A DNA stretch of 64,000 nt from Undibacterium sp. YM2 (GTDB lineage Bacteria > Pseudomonadota > Gammaproteobacteria > Burkholderiales > Burkholderiaceae_D). The notes under the pieces are model-generated. The model worked only from the letters and a program-made list of their open reading frames with translations, was not told the DNA's origin and did no database searches. Where the stretch lies: positions 1,984,001-2,048,000 of the forward strand of contig NZ_AP018441.1 of the NCBI RefSeq assembly GCF_009937975.1, read 5' to 3'. The position numbers and the translations under genes were made by a program. Positions 38,002 to 46,341 of the stretch are shown one piece after another; positions within the stretch are counted from its first letter, which is position 1, and each line of letters begins with the position of its first letter.

Positions 38002-38550
38002 TCAGGAGATTACCAGCGTAAAGTATCCGTTTTCGAGGGAGCTGGTGTCGACCACGGCGCTGATTGTCGCTTCAGGATTGTTGGTTTGTACTGGCTCTGT
38101 TGTAATGCCGTTAACGACCGCTTTGAAAGTGTAGTTTTCTGCAATGTTTAAGAAAGTCGTTTCAAAGCTATTGTTCACAAACACACTCTGTAGCAGCTTG
38201 CCATTTCCAGTAATCGAAAATACTACAGGCGCCAAACAGGTTTTTTGGAATTGCACTTGATTCGGTTGAGTGGGCCCCACTTCTATTAATTCAAAATTAT
38301 ACGTACCTTGCGCGTTCACTTGTTTGACTTGTGCCAGAAAGCCTGCTGCACCGATGAAGTCCAAGGGCGCACTTGTATAGATATTGTCTTCCAACACGGT
38401 TTCTGCAACGACACTCCTGGTAACTGGAGATGTCGGTATTTCGACAGTAGCATCCGCCATTAATTCGATACGTTCTGCCACGACGAGATCGCCTTTCAAC
38501 ACCGTGAAATATGCCTGATAGCCGGTTTTATTCGTCAAGTTTATGGGCAT
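38002..38550 (-). CDS. hypothetical protein, beta-rich, no signal peptide
   Basis: This is a 182-residue protein starting MPINLTNKTGYQAYF, with AGGAGA seven bases upstream; a longer in-frame start adds 29 residues without a ribosome site. Alternating hydrophobic/polar patterns predict mostly beta-strands, possibly two similar sandwich domains (YFTVLKGDLVVAERIEL and YTFKAVVNGITTEPVQT). There is no signal peptide, membrane segment or recognised motif. It stands alone and converges on the PHP gene, sharing its terminator. Function is unknown. Confidence 0.65.
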   Translation of the reverse strand: MPINLTNKTGYQAYFTVLKGDLVVAERIELMADATVEIPTSPVTRSVVAETVLEDNIYTSAPLDFIGAAGFLAQVKQVNAQGTYNFELIEVGPTQPNQVQFQKTCLAPVVFSITGNGKLLQSVFVNNSFETTFLNIAENYTFKAVVNGITTEPVQTNNPEATISAVVDTSSLENGYFTLVIS

Positions 38551-38707
38551 TGCATTCTCCTGTGGTTGGTTTGCCTCGTGGTTATTAAAGCTGATATTTG
38601 CTTGTTTATTTGATACTATCATGACATCCATGCGCAATGCAAAAATGTCAGGTAATGTTATTGGTGTTTGAATGACGTGGTGTTATTCAGGTTATCAAGG
38701 AAGAATC

Positions 38708-39316
38708 ATGCATATCAGGTTTTATCACGCCCCAGATGCCAATTGCTGTGAACGGTTGTTGTGGATACTCGATTACAAGAGGGTGACTTATGAGCGCATC
38801 GATGTAGGGCTGACTCATGTGGGCGAACATGTGACCCGGCACAGTCCCTTTGCCCGCGTACCACTGATGGAAGTCAATGGCATTGCCCTGAGTGAATCCA
38901 TGGCCATGGCCGAATTTATTGAAGAGATTGCGCCCAATCCACCTTTGCAATATACCGAAGCATTCGCCCGCGCCCAGGTGCGGGAGATTTGCGAAGCAGT
39001 CAATTCTTCCATACATCCTCAGCAAAATAGCAGTACCGTCCGGTACTATCATCCTGAATGGAGTAAGGAAGAGATGCAGCCAGTGCGCGCAAACTGGCTG
39101 AGACTCAATCTACAAAAATTGCAGGGGCGATTATGGCTTGGCAGCCAGTTTGCAGTTGGCAAACAATTCACCATGGCCGATATTTTTGTCAGTATCATTT
39201 ATCGTAAAGCCCTGGACCTTGGTGTGCAGGTCAGTGACTTGCCTGAATATGAGCAATACTGGAAATTCTTGATGTCGGATGAAACCATTTCTGGCAGTTG
39301 TCCCGTCGCACCCTGA
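38708..39316 (+). CDS. glutathione S-transferase family protein
   Basis: This is a 202-residue protein. The N-terminal thioredoxin-like domain (about 1-80) has FYHAPDANCCERLLW, the cis-proline segment ARVPLMEVNG and the glutathione-binding LSESMAMAEFIEE. An all-helical C-terminal domain (about 87-200) contains FTMADIFVS, the N-capping motif of GSTs. The start at 38708 has AAGGAAG six bases upstream. Substrate is unknown; it may be a stringent-starvation-like or detoxification GST. Confidence 0.92.
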   Translation: MHIRFYHAPDANCCERLLWILDYKRVTYERIDVGLTHVGEHVTRHSPFARVPLMEVNGIALSESMAMAEFIEEIAPNPPLQYTEAFARAQVREICEAVNSSIHPQQNSSTVRYYHPEWSKEEMQPVRANWLRLNLQKLQGRLWLGSQFAVGKQFTMADIFVSIIYRKALDLGVQVSDLPEYEQYWKFLMSDETISGSCPVAP

Positions 39317-39378
39317 TGCTCATATTTTCGAGAACATATTTCCAGCTATTCGCGTTTACTCTTATTTCTGATACATAC

Positions 39379-39945
39379 ATGCACAAATTCATACTTTCTC
39401 TGCTGCTGTTTTGTTGTGTGGGCAGCGTATCTGCCGGGGTACTTAACGACGCCATCAATATCAGTTTTCCAGATCAACTGGCAGGTTTTAAATTTACGGA
39501 AACTTCCTCATTCCCCGTGAAGGAGCTGGGTGACTATATTGCCTATAGGCGCAGCGATCCCATTCTGGCTTCGATTTATATTTACACTGCAGGTATTTCT
39601 CCGATACCTGCCAGTATTGATTCCCCGGTGGTACAACAGCATTTTACTAAGATCATTGCTGAAGCCAAGGGAATGGAAGCCTCAGGGCAAGCGCGTTCCG
39701 TTAATTTGATCACCGGTTTTCAGCAAAATACCCATTATTTTAGTTGTGGACCACAATTTATCTGGCGTGAGTTTGAGTTTGAAAATGCGGCTGGCATGCA
39801 TACTTCGTACACCTATTTGACTACGATGAAAAATAATTTCGTCAAACTGCGTATCAGCCATCAAAAAGGAGATGCGAAAGCAAGAGTTGCTGTTGAAACT
39901 TTCGTCGCTGAAATCAGAAAGTTGCTGGGTAATTGCAAAGATTGA
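39379..39945 (+). CDS. secreted protein of unknown function
   Basis: This is a 188-residue protein with a signal peptide (MHKFILSLLLFCCVGSVSAG). The mature part has AINISFPDQLAGFKFTET and a C-terminal half with KLRISHQKGDAKARVAVETFVAEIRKLLG. This pattern is seen in small uncharacterised periplasmic proteins. Two cysteines (in FSCGPQF and near the C-terminus, GNCKD) might pair. It follows the GST gene by 62 bases. No family is assigned. Confidence 0.6.
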   Translation: MHKFILSLLLFCCVGSVSAGVLNDAINISFPDQLAGFKFTETSSFPVKELGDYIAYRRSDPILASIYIYTAGISPIPASIDSPVVQQHFTKIIAEAKGMEASGQARSVNLITGFQQNTHYFSCGPQFIWREFEFENAAGMHTSYTYLTTMKNNFVKLRISHQKGDAKARVAVETFVAEIRKLLGNCKD

Positions 39946-39997
39946 AATTTCAATCAGCAGCTTTTGCTGACACTGGTCTGATTAAAAAATAAGAGAT

Positions 39998-40918
39998 ATG
40001 CCTGCTATAAAGACTCCGTTGGAACGCGCACTGACATCACTCGATGGTCTATCTATTGGTGACGCTTTTGGTCAATGTTTTTTTCAAGAAGAAAACAAAC
40101 TGCTGCTTGACGCGGGTGAACAGTTGCCAGAAGGACCCTGGTATTTTACTGACGATACGGAGATGACACTGTCTGTCATTGCTGTCTTGAGCAGTCGTGG
40201 TGAGATTCATCAGGAGATGCTTGCAAAAAGTTTTGCGAAACACTACAGCTATGACCGTGCTTACGGCCCATCCATGCATAGAATGCTGGCACGTATTGAT
40301 GCAGGTGAAGCATGGCAGGAAGTCGTAGCCAGTGCTTTTGAAGGACAGGGCTCTTATGGTAATGGCGCTGCAATGCGTGCTGCACCATTAGGTACGTATT
40401 TCGCCGATGACCTGGGTTTGCTAGTGAAGCAAGCAAGTTTATCTGCCGAAGTGACACATGGGCATCCAGAAGGAATAGCGGGAGCCGTTGCTGTTGCTTT
40501 GGCTGCCGCGCACGCTTGCCTTTACAGCGATGCGGGAATAAGACCCCAACATGCAGAATTTTTAGGAAAGATTATCGACTTGTTGCCGCAAAGTGAAGTG
40601 CGTTCCAAACTGGTTCGCGCTCAGTCCATAGAGACTGCCGGGTCTATGGATTTTCTGGTTTCTCTTCTCGGGAATGGGAACAATATGTCGGCGCAAGATA
40701 CAGTGCCGCTGGCCTTGTGGTGTTGCGGACAGACACTGGACGATTTTGAAAAAACCATGTGGCTGACTGTCAGTGCAGGCGGGGATTGCGATACTTTATG
40801 TGCGATTGCAGGAGGTGTCGTTGCCTCCTTCGTTGGCGACAAAGGTATCCCTGACAGCTGGAGAGTGAGACGCGAAGCTCTGCCAGACTGGTATCTGGAA
40901 TCCAGGGATGCAAATTGA
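39998..40918 (+). CDS. ADP-ribosylglycohydrolase family protein (DraG-like)
   Basis: This is a 306-residue protein of the DraG/ARH fold, which removes ADP-ribose from proteins or nucleic acids using two divalent metals. Metal ligands are visible as GDAFGQCFF (21-29), TDDTEM (51-56) and GGDCDTLCAIAGG (from 261), the D-x-D-T pattern of the family. The last bases overlap the TTG start of the downstream AlaX-like gene (TTGA), so the two are translationally coupled. No ADP-ribosyltransferase or nitrogenase gene is nearby, so the target is unknown. Confidence 0.88.
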   Translation: MPAIKTPLERALTSLDGLSIGDAFGQCFFQEENKLLLDAGEQLPEGPWYFTDDTEMTLSVIAVLSSRGEIHQEMLAKSFAKHYSYDRAYGPSMHRMLARIDAGEAWQEVVASAFEGQGSYGNGAAMRAAPLGTYFADDLGLLVKQASLSAEVTHGHPEGIAGAVAVALAAAHACLYSDAGIRPQHAEFLGKIIDLLPQSEVRSKLVRAQSIETAGSMDFLVSLLGNGNNMSAQDTVPLALWCCGQTLDDFEKTMWLTVSAGGDCDTLCAIAGGVVASFVGDKGIPDSWRVRREALPDWYLESRDAN

Positions 40919-41556
40919 CAAAGAAATTTTTTTGGGATGACCCTTATCAAACCAGTTTGCAAACGCATGTCAGCAAAGTGGATGGCAATGATATTTACCT
41001 CGCATCGACCATTTTCTTTGCCTTCTCTGGTGGGCAGGAAAGTGATCATGGCAGCATTGCTGGGCACGCAGTTGTTGCGGCACGCAAGGAAGGGCTGGAG
41101 TTGGTATATACCCTGGCTGATGACCACGGCTTGCTGGCCGGGCAGGAGGTGGAAGTTTGCATAGCTTGGGACAGACGTTATCGCCTCATGCGCTTGCATT
41201 TTGCGGCTGAGCTGGTGTTGGAATTGTTTTACAAGTCATTGCCAGGTGTGGGCAAGGTCGGAGCGCATATTGCGCAAGACAAGGCACGTATAGACTTTGT
41301 CTGGCCTGAAAGTATTGCCCCCTTGCTGCCTGCTTATACACAAGAAGCGCAGGCCATTATTGATGCAAATCTCGACATCACATGCGCTTTTGAAGATGAA
41401 GCTACAGAACGACGTTATTGGGAAATTGCAGGGTTTTCCCAGGTACCTTGCGGCGGTACGCATGTCAAACGTACTGGAGAATTGGGGCAGATAAAATTGA
41501 AGCGTAACAATATAGGGCGGGGTAAGGAGAGAGTAGAGATTTATCTTGCGCCTTAA
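40915..41556 (+). CDS. alanyl-tRNA editing protein, AlaX-like
   Basis: This is a 213-residue stand-alone relative of the AlaRS editing domain, which hydrolyses mischarged Ser- or Gly-tRNA-Ala. Recognisable pieces are FFAFSGGQESDHGSI, the first zinc-motif region MRLHFAAELVLE and the second metal motif PCGGTHVKRTGEL. The usual HxxxH is H-F-A-A-E here: the second His is Glu, while Cys and His of the second half are kept. It starts with TTG at 40915, overlapping the upstream stop by four bases. Confidence 0.85.
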   Translation: MTKKFFWDDPYQTSLQTHVSKVDGNDIYLASTIFFAFSGGQESDHGSIAGHAVVAARKEGLELVYTLADDHGLLAGQEVEVCIAWDRRYRLMRLHFAAELVLELFYKSLPGVGKVGAHIAQDKARIDFVWPESIAPLLPAYTQEAQAIIDANLDITCAFEDEATERRYWEIAGFSQVPCGGTHVKRTGELGQIKLKRNNIGRGKERVEIYLAP

Positions 41557-41590
41557 AAAAACAGCGGCAGGAGAGTCTGCCGCTGTTTTT
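41557..41590. terminator. bidirectional terminator, 14-bp stem
   Basis: AAAAACAGCGGCAG (41557-41570) and CTGCCGCTGTTTTT (41577-41590) form a perfect hairpin between the AlaX-like gene and the convergent yidB-like gene. Confidence 0.92.
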
Positions 41591-41610
41591 TCCTGGCCAG
41601 TTGTTGATGC

Positions 41611-42036
41611 TTACTTGCCGAACAGGGATGAAAACTGTTGTAGCACCGCAGCCGGGTTGATATTGCCAGCTTCGGGCACCTGGCCATGGGGCGTCAGGTG
41701 ATCAATGATGCCTGGCAAGAATTCAGCGAGGTGGCTTGCTGCGCCTTCTTGTGAAATGCCGGTAGCATCAGCCAGTTGCTGCAACTGACCGCCCCCTAAG
41801 GCTTGCTGGATTTGTGCGGCAGAGATGGGCATGTTTTGTCCCGTCCCCACCCATGACTGCACGATGTCAGCCAGGCCCGCCTGGTGGAAGGCGCTGATCA
41901 GGGCTTGCAAACCACCAACGCCACCAGGTTGTTTGTCACCCAGCATGGCAACCACTGCCTGCATCAAGCCTGCCTTGCCATCATTGTCCTGGTTCATGCC
42001 GCCAAGCATACCTAATGCGCTATCGAGTAATCCCAT
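41611..42036 (-). CDS. YidB family protein (DUF937)
   Basis: This is a 141-residue protein of the YidB/DUF937 family. MGLLDSALGMLGG at the start, then GGLQALISAFHQAGLADIVQSWVGTG and ISAAQIQQALGGGQLQQLA are typical, rich in Gly/Ala/Gln helices. Function is unknown in all members. The ATG at 42036 has AGAGGAA upstream. It lies downstream of rsmE on the same strand, about 130 bases away, and ends at the terminator at 41557. Confidence 0.9.
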   Translation of the reverse strand: MGLLDSALGMLGGMNQDNDGKAGLMQAVVAMLGDKQPGGVGGLQALISAFHQAGLADIVQSWVGTGQNMPISAAQIQQALGGGQLQQLADATGISQEGAASHLAEFLPGIIDHLTPHGQVPEAGNINPAAVLQQFSSLFGK

Positions 42037-42166
42037 GATATTCCTCTTTGAATTGATAAAGTGCAGCAAGTGTAAATCTGAGTATCGGCGGGAATTGTGA
42101 ACTCTGCATGAAATTTGACAATGTTTTACGGCGATGGAAATTTTCTCTTTTAATTTGCTGAGTCCG

Positions 42167-42892
42167 TTACATGCCACCCCATGCTGCATTCAACATGGCA
42201 ATCGCAGCCAGGCCTGCCGTTTCGGTGCGTAATATGCGTGGCCCCATGGACAGTGCCAGCACGCCGTGTTTAATAGCGAGACTTTCTTCTTCATCGGAAT
42301 AACCGCCCTCAGGCCCAACCATTAAGCTGACAGCTTGTGCGGGATGATGGCGTGACCAGTCTGCCAGTGATTGTTCTGCGCGCGGGGTAAGCAGTATTCG
42401 CTGATGCATATCTTGCTGGCTCAGCCACTGGTTGAAATTCATGAGCGGTGCCAGGTGAGCGAGGCGGTTGCGCCCACATTGTTCAGCAGCTGCAACGATG
42501 ATGCCTTGCCAGTGCGCCTGCTTTTTCTCGGCACGCTCTGCTGAAAGCCTGACGACGCAGCGTTGCGCTGCCAGCGGCTGTATTGCACTCACGCCCAGTT
42601 CCATGGCTTTTTCTATGATCCAGTCCATCTTTGAAGCTTCTGGAAGGGCCTGCACCAGGTTCAGGGAATAAGGCAATTCACATTCTTCTGGCAAAAATAC
42701 TTTGACTTCTGCGGTCACGTTTTTCTTGGTGACCTGGGTCAGAGTGGCGACATAGCTGCCACCTTCGCCATTAAAAATATGGATGTTATCGCCCACATTC
42801 TGGCGCAACACAAAAACATGGTGCGCGACTTCATCAGGGAGGTCGATGGTGATCCCTATGCTTAAAGGGCGAGGACAGTAAAAACGTGGCAT
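42167..42892 (-). CDS. rsmE: 16S rRNA (uracil1498-N3)-methyltransferase
   Basis: RsmE methylates N3 of U1498 in 16S rRNA using SAM. The 241-residue protein has the N-terminal PUA-like segment (MPRFYCPRPL, DEVAHHVFVLRQNVGD). The C-terminal SPOUT knot has LMVGPEGGYSDEEE and LSMGPRILRTETAGLAAIA. Length and motifs are standard. It is downstream of the polyamine gene run, separated by the long hairpin element at 42927-43025. Confidence 0.96.
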   Translation of the reverse strand: MPRFYCPRPLSIGITIDLPDEVAHHVFVLRQNVGDNIHIFNGEGGSYVATLTQVTKKNVTAEVKVFLPEECELPYSLNLVQALPEASKMDWIIEKAMELGVSAIQPLAAQRCVVRLSAERAEKKQAHWQGIIVAAAEQCGRNRLAHLAPLMNFNQWLSQQDMHQRILLTPRAEQSLADWSRHHPAQAVSLMVGPEGGYSDEEESLAIKHGVLALSMGPRILRTETAGLAAIAMLNAAWGGM

Positions 42893-42926
42893 TCAATTCT
42901 CTTTGTTCGGAAGCAATTTCTTTAAG

Positions 42927-43025
42927 GGACTTACGAAAAAGCGTTCCAGCAAGGCGTAGCGACGACGGCAGTACTTAAGTACGACTAGGAGCTACAACGC
43001 AGCTGGAGCGCTTTTTCGTATGTCC
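42927..43025. repeat. long imperfect hairpin element (REP-like or terminator)
   Basis: The 24-base arms (42927-42950 and 43002-43025) match with two mismatches; the outer part contains ACGAAAAAGCG and its complement. The interior carries a second palindrome, GTACTTAAGTAC. The arms have T5/A5 runs, so it could end transcription of the upstream operon. Size and symmetry also fit a dispersed intergenic repeat. Only one copy occurs in this window. Confidence 0.7.
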
Positions 43026-43028
43026 AAT

Positions 43029-43436
43029 TTAGTAGGTCATGCAGGCAGCATTTAGCATACCCAAGCCCAGACTCAAGGCACCAAGAAAAACGCCAGAGGC
43101 AATTTTATTATCTGGTATGTCAGAGACTATGCCGGGTATCAACAAGCGGGCAATACCAAAGGCCAGTAATTGTATGAGTAGCGCTATCACACCCCAGAAG
43201 CACATATCGATCAGGCTGACACTATTGGCAATGGCTGACGCCAGGGCAGTGCAATAACCGAGCACTGCGCCAGACAGGCTGGCTGCTGCAGCAATATTAC
43301 CTTCTCGTATCAGGGCAATTTCACGGTAAGGTGTGATGCGTATATACACCACGACAAATATCGCCAGCAAGATGAAAGCGGCTGCAATATGGCTGAAGAA
43401 GGCGAGTAGGCCGTGTGCCAGTAATTGTTCACTCAT
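43029..43436 (-). CDS. DUF350 family membrane protein (YjfL-like)
   Basis: This is a 135-residue inner-membrane protein with about four spans (roughly 8-30, 48-70, 77-98 and 112-133). The charged loop TPYREIALIREGNIAAAASL is typical of DUF350. In E. coli, yjfL sits with yjfM and yjfC, and the same three families are adjacent here. It starts nine bases after the restored stop of the glutathionylspermidine-synthase-like gene, with GGATAA as ribosome site. Function is unknown; a role with polyamine conjugates is inferred from context. Confidence 0.88.
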   Translation of the reverse strand: MSEQLLAHGLLAFFSHIAAAFILLAIFVVVYIRITPYREIALIREGNIAAAASLSGAVLGYCTALASAIANSVSLIDMCFWGVIALLIQLLAFGIARLLIPGIVSDIPDNKIASGVFLGALSLGLGMLNAACMTY

Positions 43437-43444
43437 GGGTTATC

Positions 43445-44577
43445 CTATTCTACAAAATAATGGGGAATGAAACGGCTGGTGTTTTTGGTGATCAGTGTTT
43501 CGTCTTCGCGTATGCCTATGCCGGCTGGTTCATCACCCACTATCCAGGCACCGATAGACGTGTAAGCCGGTGTGATGCCATCATCAAATTTGGGCTGGGG
43601 GCATAAGCCTGGTAGATATAGCCTTCATCACCATAATCACCACCAGTATGCATGACTTCGCCATTGGCATAGATGGAAATGTTTTCTCCCTCGCGTGAGT
43701 ACAGAGGTTTTTTCACATGGTTGCCACTGATACGCCATGCATCGAAATAGGCGGGCAAGAGATTTGGGTGATTCGGAAACAGCTCCCACAATATCGGCAA
43801 TATCGCCTTGTTCGACAAGATCATTTTCCAGGCTGGCTCTATGATGCGCATGGGACGCTTGAGCAAGTGATTGGAAAAATCTTCGCGGCACAGCCATTCC
43901 CATGGGTAGAGCTTGAACAGGTTATCGATACGGCTGTCGAGATCATCGACGAACACGCCTTCGTCTTCATCCCAGCCCAGGGATTCTATCGCGCACTGCT
44001 TGGTGGCAAAGCCCGCCTGTATCGCTGTGTCGCGCAAGTATGAGAGATTGCCTTCATCCTCTTCATTGCCGCCTGCGCAGGCAAAGTGCAACAGGCCTTT
44101 GCCTGGAAATTTTTTCCACTGGTCTATAAGTTTTTCATGCAGAGAGTTGAACTGGTCAGCATCAGGAAATACATCCTGCAGCCAATACCATTGTGCGACA
44201 CTGGATTCGACCAGGCCGGTGGGTGTGTCGGCATTGTATTCCAGCATCTTGGGCGCGCCTGTGCCATCCCAGCTCAGGTCAAAGCGGCCATACAAAGAAA
44301 ATTCTTTTGCGCGCCAGCTGTCTTCTACCTGTGACCAGAAAGCCTGGGGAATGGCAAATTTTTCTTGCATGCCGTGTTTGACGACATGGTCCACCGCTTG
44401 CAATGACATCTGGTGCAAGTCCAGACTGGCTTGTTCCAGTGTATCTACTTGCTCTGCCGTGAAACGATAGGCATAACGTTCATCCCAGTACAGACCATCA
44501 ATGGAGTGGTAAGTAAAGCCCAGGGATTCAAATTGTTGTTGCCAGCCCGTACGTGGCGTTAATGAAGTACGTATCAT
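43445..44577 (-). pseudogene. glutathionylspermidine synthase-like ATP-grasp protein (YjfC/YgiC-like), frameshifted
   Basis: This family has an ATP-grasp C-terminal domain like the synthetase that joins glutathione to spermidine. As read, the frame closes at 43540 after 345 residues with an unrelated tail. From the G5 run at 43597-43601 onward, another frame encodes the expected ending: [20 protein letters not shown], then [10 protein letters not shown] and TSRFIPHYF, stopping at 43445-43447. Adding one G/C to that run restores a 377-residue protein. Upstream motifs (DLSWDGTGAPKMLEYNADTP, EPAWKMILSNKAILPIL) are intact. It overlaps the DUF1190 gene (TAATG) and nearly abuts DUF350. This is either a true lesion or an indel error. 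Confidence 0.85.
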
Positions 44578-45068
44578 TAACCACCCCCACTATGGCCATG
44601 TGCCGTACCGCCAAAACCACCACGGCTGACACTGCTGCGGCTGGTGGAAACACTGCGGCTGACGGCGTGATCACTGCCAGAATTGCTGACACCGAAATTT
44701 CTTTGCACAGTGTCACGATAACCAGGCGAATAATATGGCCCGAAAAAACTGTGGGAGTAACCGCTGTAGTGGCTGCCGCTGGTGCCGGTATAGCTGCTGC
44801 CAGTCGATGTGGCTGGCATGCTGGCCGCATTGAGGTCAGTGCTGGAGGCCACGGTTTCGCAGGCCGTGCCACTACCCCAGTCCTTCTGGCAATCTTTCAG
44901 ACTCTTATATTGGTCGCGTATGGATGTCAATTCCTGGCTGCCACCGCTACTATCAGCGCTATCGCTGCTGACGCTGCATGCAGTCAGGGCAGCACTGGTC
45001 ACTAGCATTAGCGGCAGAGTGCGGCTGACTCTGCGTTTGCCATGTTGTTTGCTTATTCCGGCACTCAC
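44577..45068 (-). CDS. DUF1190-like lipoprotein (YjfM/YgiB-like)
   Basis: This is a 163-residue protein with a lipoprotein signal (LVTSAALTAC, lipid Cys at residue 31) after a basic start. The mature part has a DUF1190-like section (YKSLKDCQKDWGSGTACE) and then low-complexity Ser/Gly/Tyr/His sequence ending GGTAHGHSGGG. YgiB/YjfM proteins are paired with YgiC/YjfC in enterics, as here, where its stop overlaps the next start. The family is assigned on composition and context more than on strong motifs. Confidence 0.78.
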   Translation of the reverse strand: MSAGISKQHGKRRVSRTLPLMLVTSAALTACSVSSDSADSSGGSQELTSIRDQYKSLKDCQKDWGSGTACETVASSTDLNAASMPATSTGSSYTGTSGSHYSGYSHSFFGPYYSPGYRDTVQRNFGVSNSGSDHAVSRSVSTSRSSVSRGGFGGTAHGHSGGG

Positions 45069-45095
45069 GGTTTCTCCTGTTTTCCTGTCTAGGAA

Positions 45096-46331
45096 TTAGG
45101 GCATCAGGTCTTTCACATAATTGGGTAAGGCAAATAATGCCTGATGCACATCGCCATTGTAATACTTTAGCAATGGCAAACCACGGTGTTTAATCTGAAG
45201 ATTTACCGTTGACGGGCTTAGCGATAATGGGTTGCTATGCTTGCTGGCAATAGCCATGCCCCATAAGGCACCGTACAGGGGAATGAAAACGGTATATGGA
45301 TGTAATTGCGGAAATATATTGCTGAGTTTTTGCAAGGTATCTGCAAAGCGTTGTGGATGATAGTAGGGGCTGCCCAGATGCAGTACCAGCATGCCTTGCG
45401 CAGTTAGTCTTCGTGAGCAAGCCTGGAAAAATTCTTCTGTCATGCAGGTGGCTGCCAGTGAGCTGCCATTCGGGCTGACCGGGTCAGTCAGGTCCAGCAG
45501 TATCAGGTCAAATTGCTCTGTACTGTTGTGGACATAGGCAAAGCCATCTTCATAGCGGTGTTGTATTTTTGGATCATCCAGCGCGCCGCGATGGATACGG
45601 CCCAAGTACTGGCGTGCCATCTTGACGACTTCTGCATCAATTTCGCAGAGAGTGATACTGCTGATGCTTGGATGTTTCAATAATTCTTCGCAGGAACCAC
45701 CATCGCCACCACCGATGATGAGGGCAGTGCGTGGCTCCGGATGGGTCATCGCCGCAGGGTGCACCAGGCATTCATGATAAAAGAATTCATCTTTTTCTGA
45801 AGTCATCATGGCACCGTCTATGCGCATGACCTTGCCAAAATCTGTGGTTTCGGCAATCTCGATATCCTGCATGGTGCTGCGCTGGCGTGCCAATACCTGA
45901 TTGATACGGGTGGCGGCAAAGCTGTCTTCTGTCAGCGCTTCAAATGTCATGGCGTGACTATGCTCACCGCGTTGCAATTCCTGGCGCGAGACTGTGCGTG
46001 GCTGGAAAACAGCAATCAATGTATCAACAATTTGCCTGGCCTTGCTGCCATTGTCATGATTGAAGTTGCAGACATACACGTCCAGCGTGACCGCATTGCG
46101 TTCTGGCCAGGTATGGATGGCGACATGTGACTCTGCCAGCAGCAAGGCTCCGGTGACGCCAGCCGGGCTGCCATCTTCATGCATGAAGGGGTGAAATTTT
46201 TCCCCAACAATGGTCAGGCCCGCAGCGATGGTGATGTTGCTGAGGCAAAGACGCAGGCTTTCCGGGCTGACAAAATATTCTGGCGCTGCTTCACAGGCAA
46301 AGCAGTCGGCGGTCAAGTGTAAGCCTTCCAT
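45096..46331 (-). CDS. SpeD-SpeE fusion: S-adenosylmethionine decarboxylase / spermidine synthase
   Basis: This 411-residue bifunctional polyamine enzyme joins two domains. Residues 1-125 are a class 1B AdoMet decarboxylase: the self-cleaving, pyruvoyl-forming Ser68 is in LAESHVAIHTWPE, with His73 and Cys88 at the same spacing as Ser63/His68/Cys83 of the Thermotoga enzyme. Residues 128-400 are an aminopropyltransferase with GGGDGG (207-212), the acidic end of a strand in CEIDAEVV, and catalytic-region aspartates in LLDLTDPVSP. One chain could decarboxylate AdoMet and use the product to make spermidine. It is 10 bases after the SNF2 gene and heads the DUF1190/YjfC/DUF350 genes. Confidence 0.93.
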   Translation of the reverse strand: MEGLHLTADCFACEAAPEYFVSPESLRLCLSNITIAAGLTIVGEKFHPFMHEDGSPAGVTGALLLAESHVAIHTWPERNAVTLDVYVCNFNHDNGSKARQIVDTLIAVFQPRTVSRQELQRGEHSHAMTFEALTEDSFAATRINQVLARQRSTMQDIEIAETTDFGKVMRIDGAMMTSEKDEFFYHECLVHPAAMTHPEPRTALIIGGGDGGSCEELLKHPSISSITLCEIDAEVVKMARQYLGRIHRGALDDPKIQHRYEDGFAYVHNSTEQFDLILLDLTDPVSPNGSSLAATCMTEEFFQACSRRLTAQGMLVLHLGSPYYHPQRFADTLQKLSNIFPQLHPYTVFIPLYGALWGMAIASKHSNPLSLSPSTVNLQIKHRGLPLLKYYNGDVHQALFALPNYVKDLMP

Positions 46332-46341
46332 AAGTCTTTCT

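Noticed and set aside
40915..41556. AlaX-like protein as a dead enzyme because HxxxH reads HxxxE
   Set aside because: Glu can bind zinc and the substitution may be typical of this branch; inactivity is not shown.
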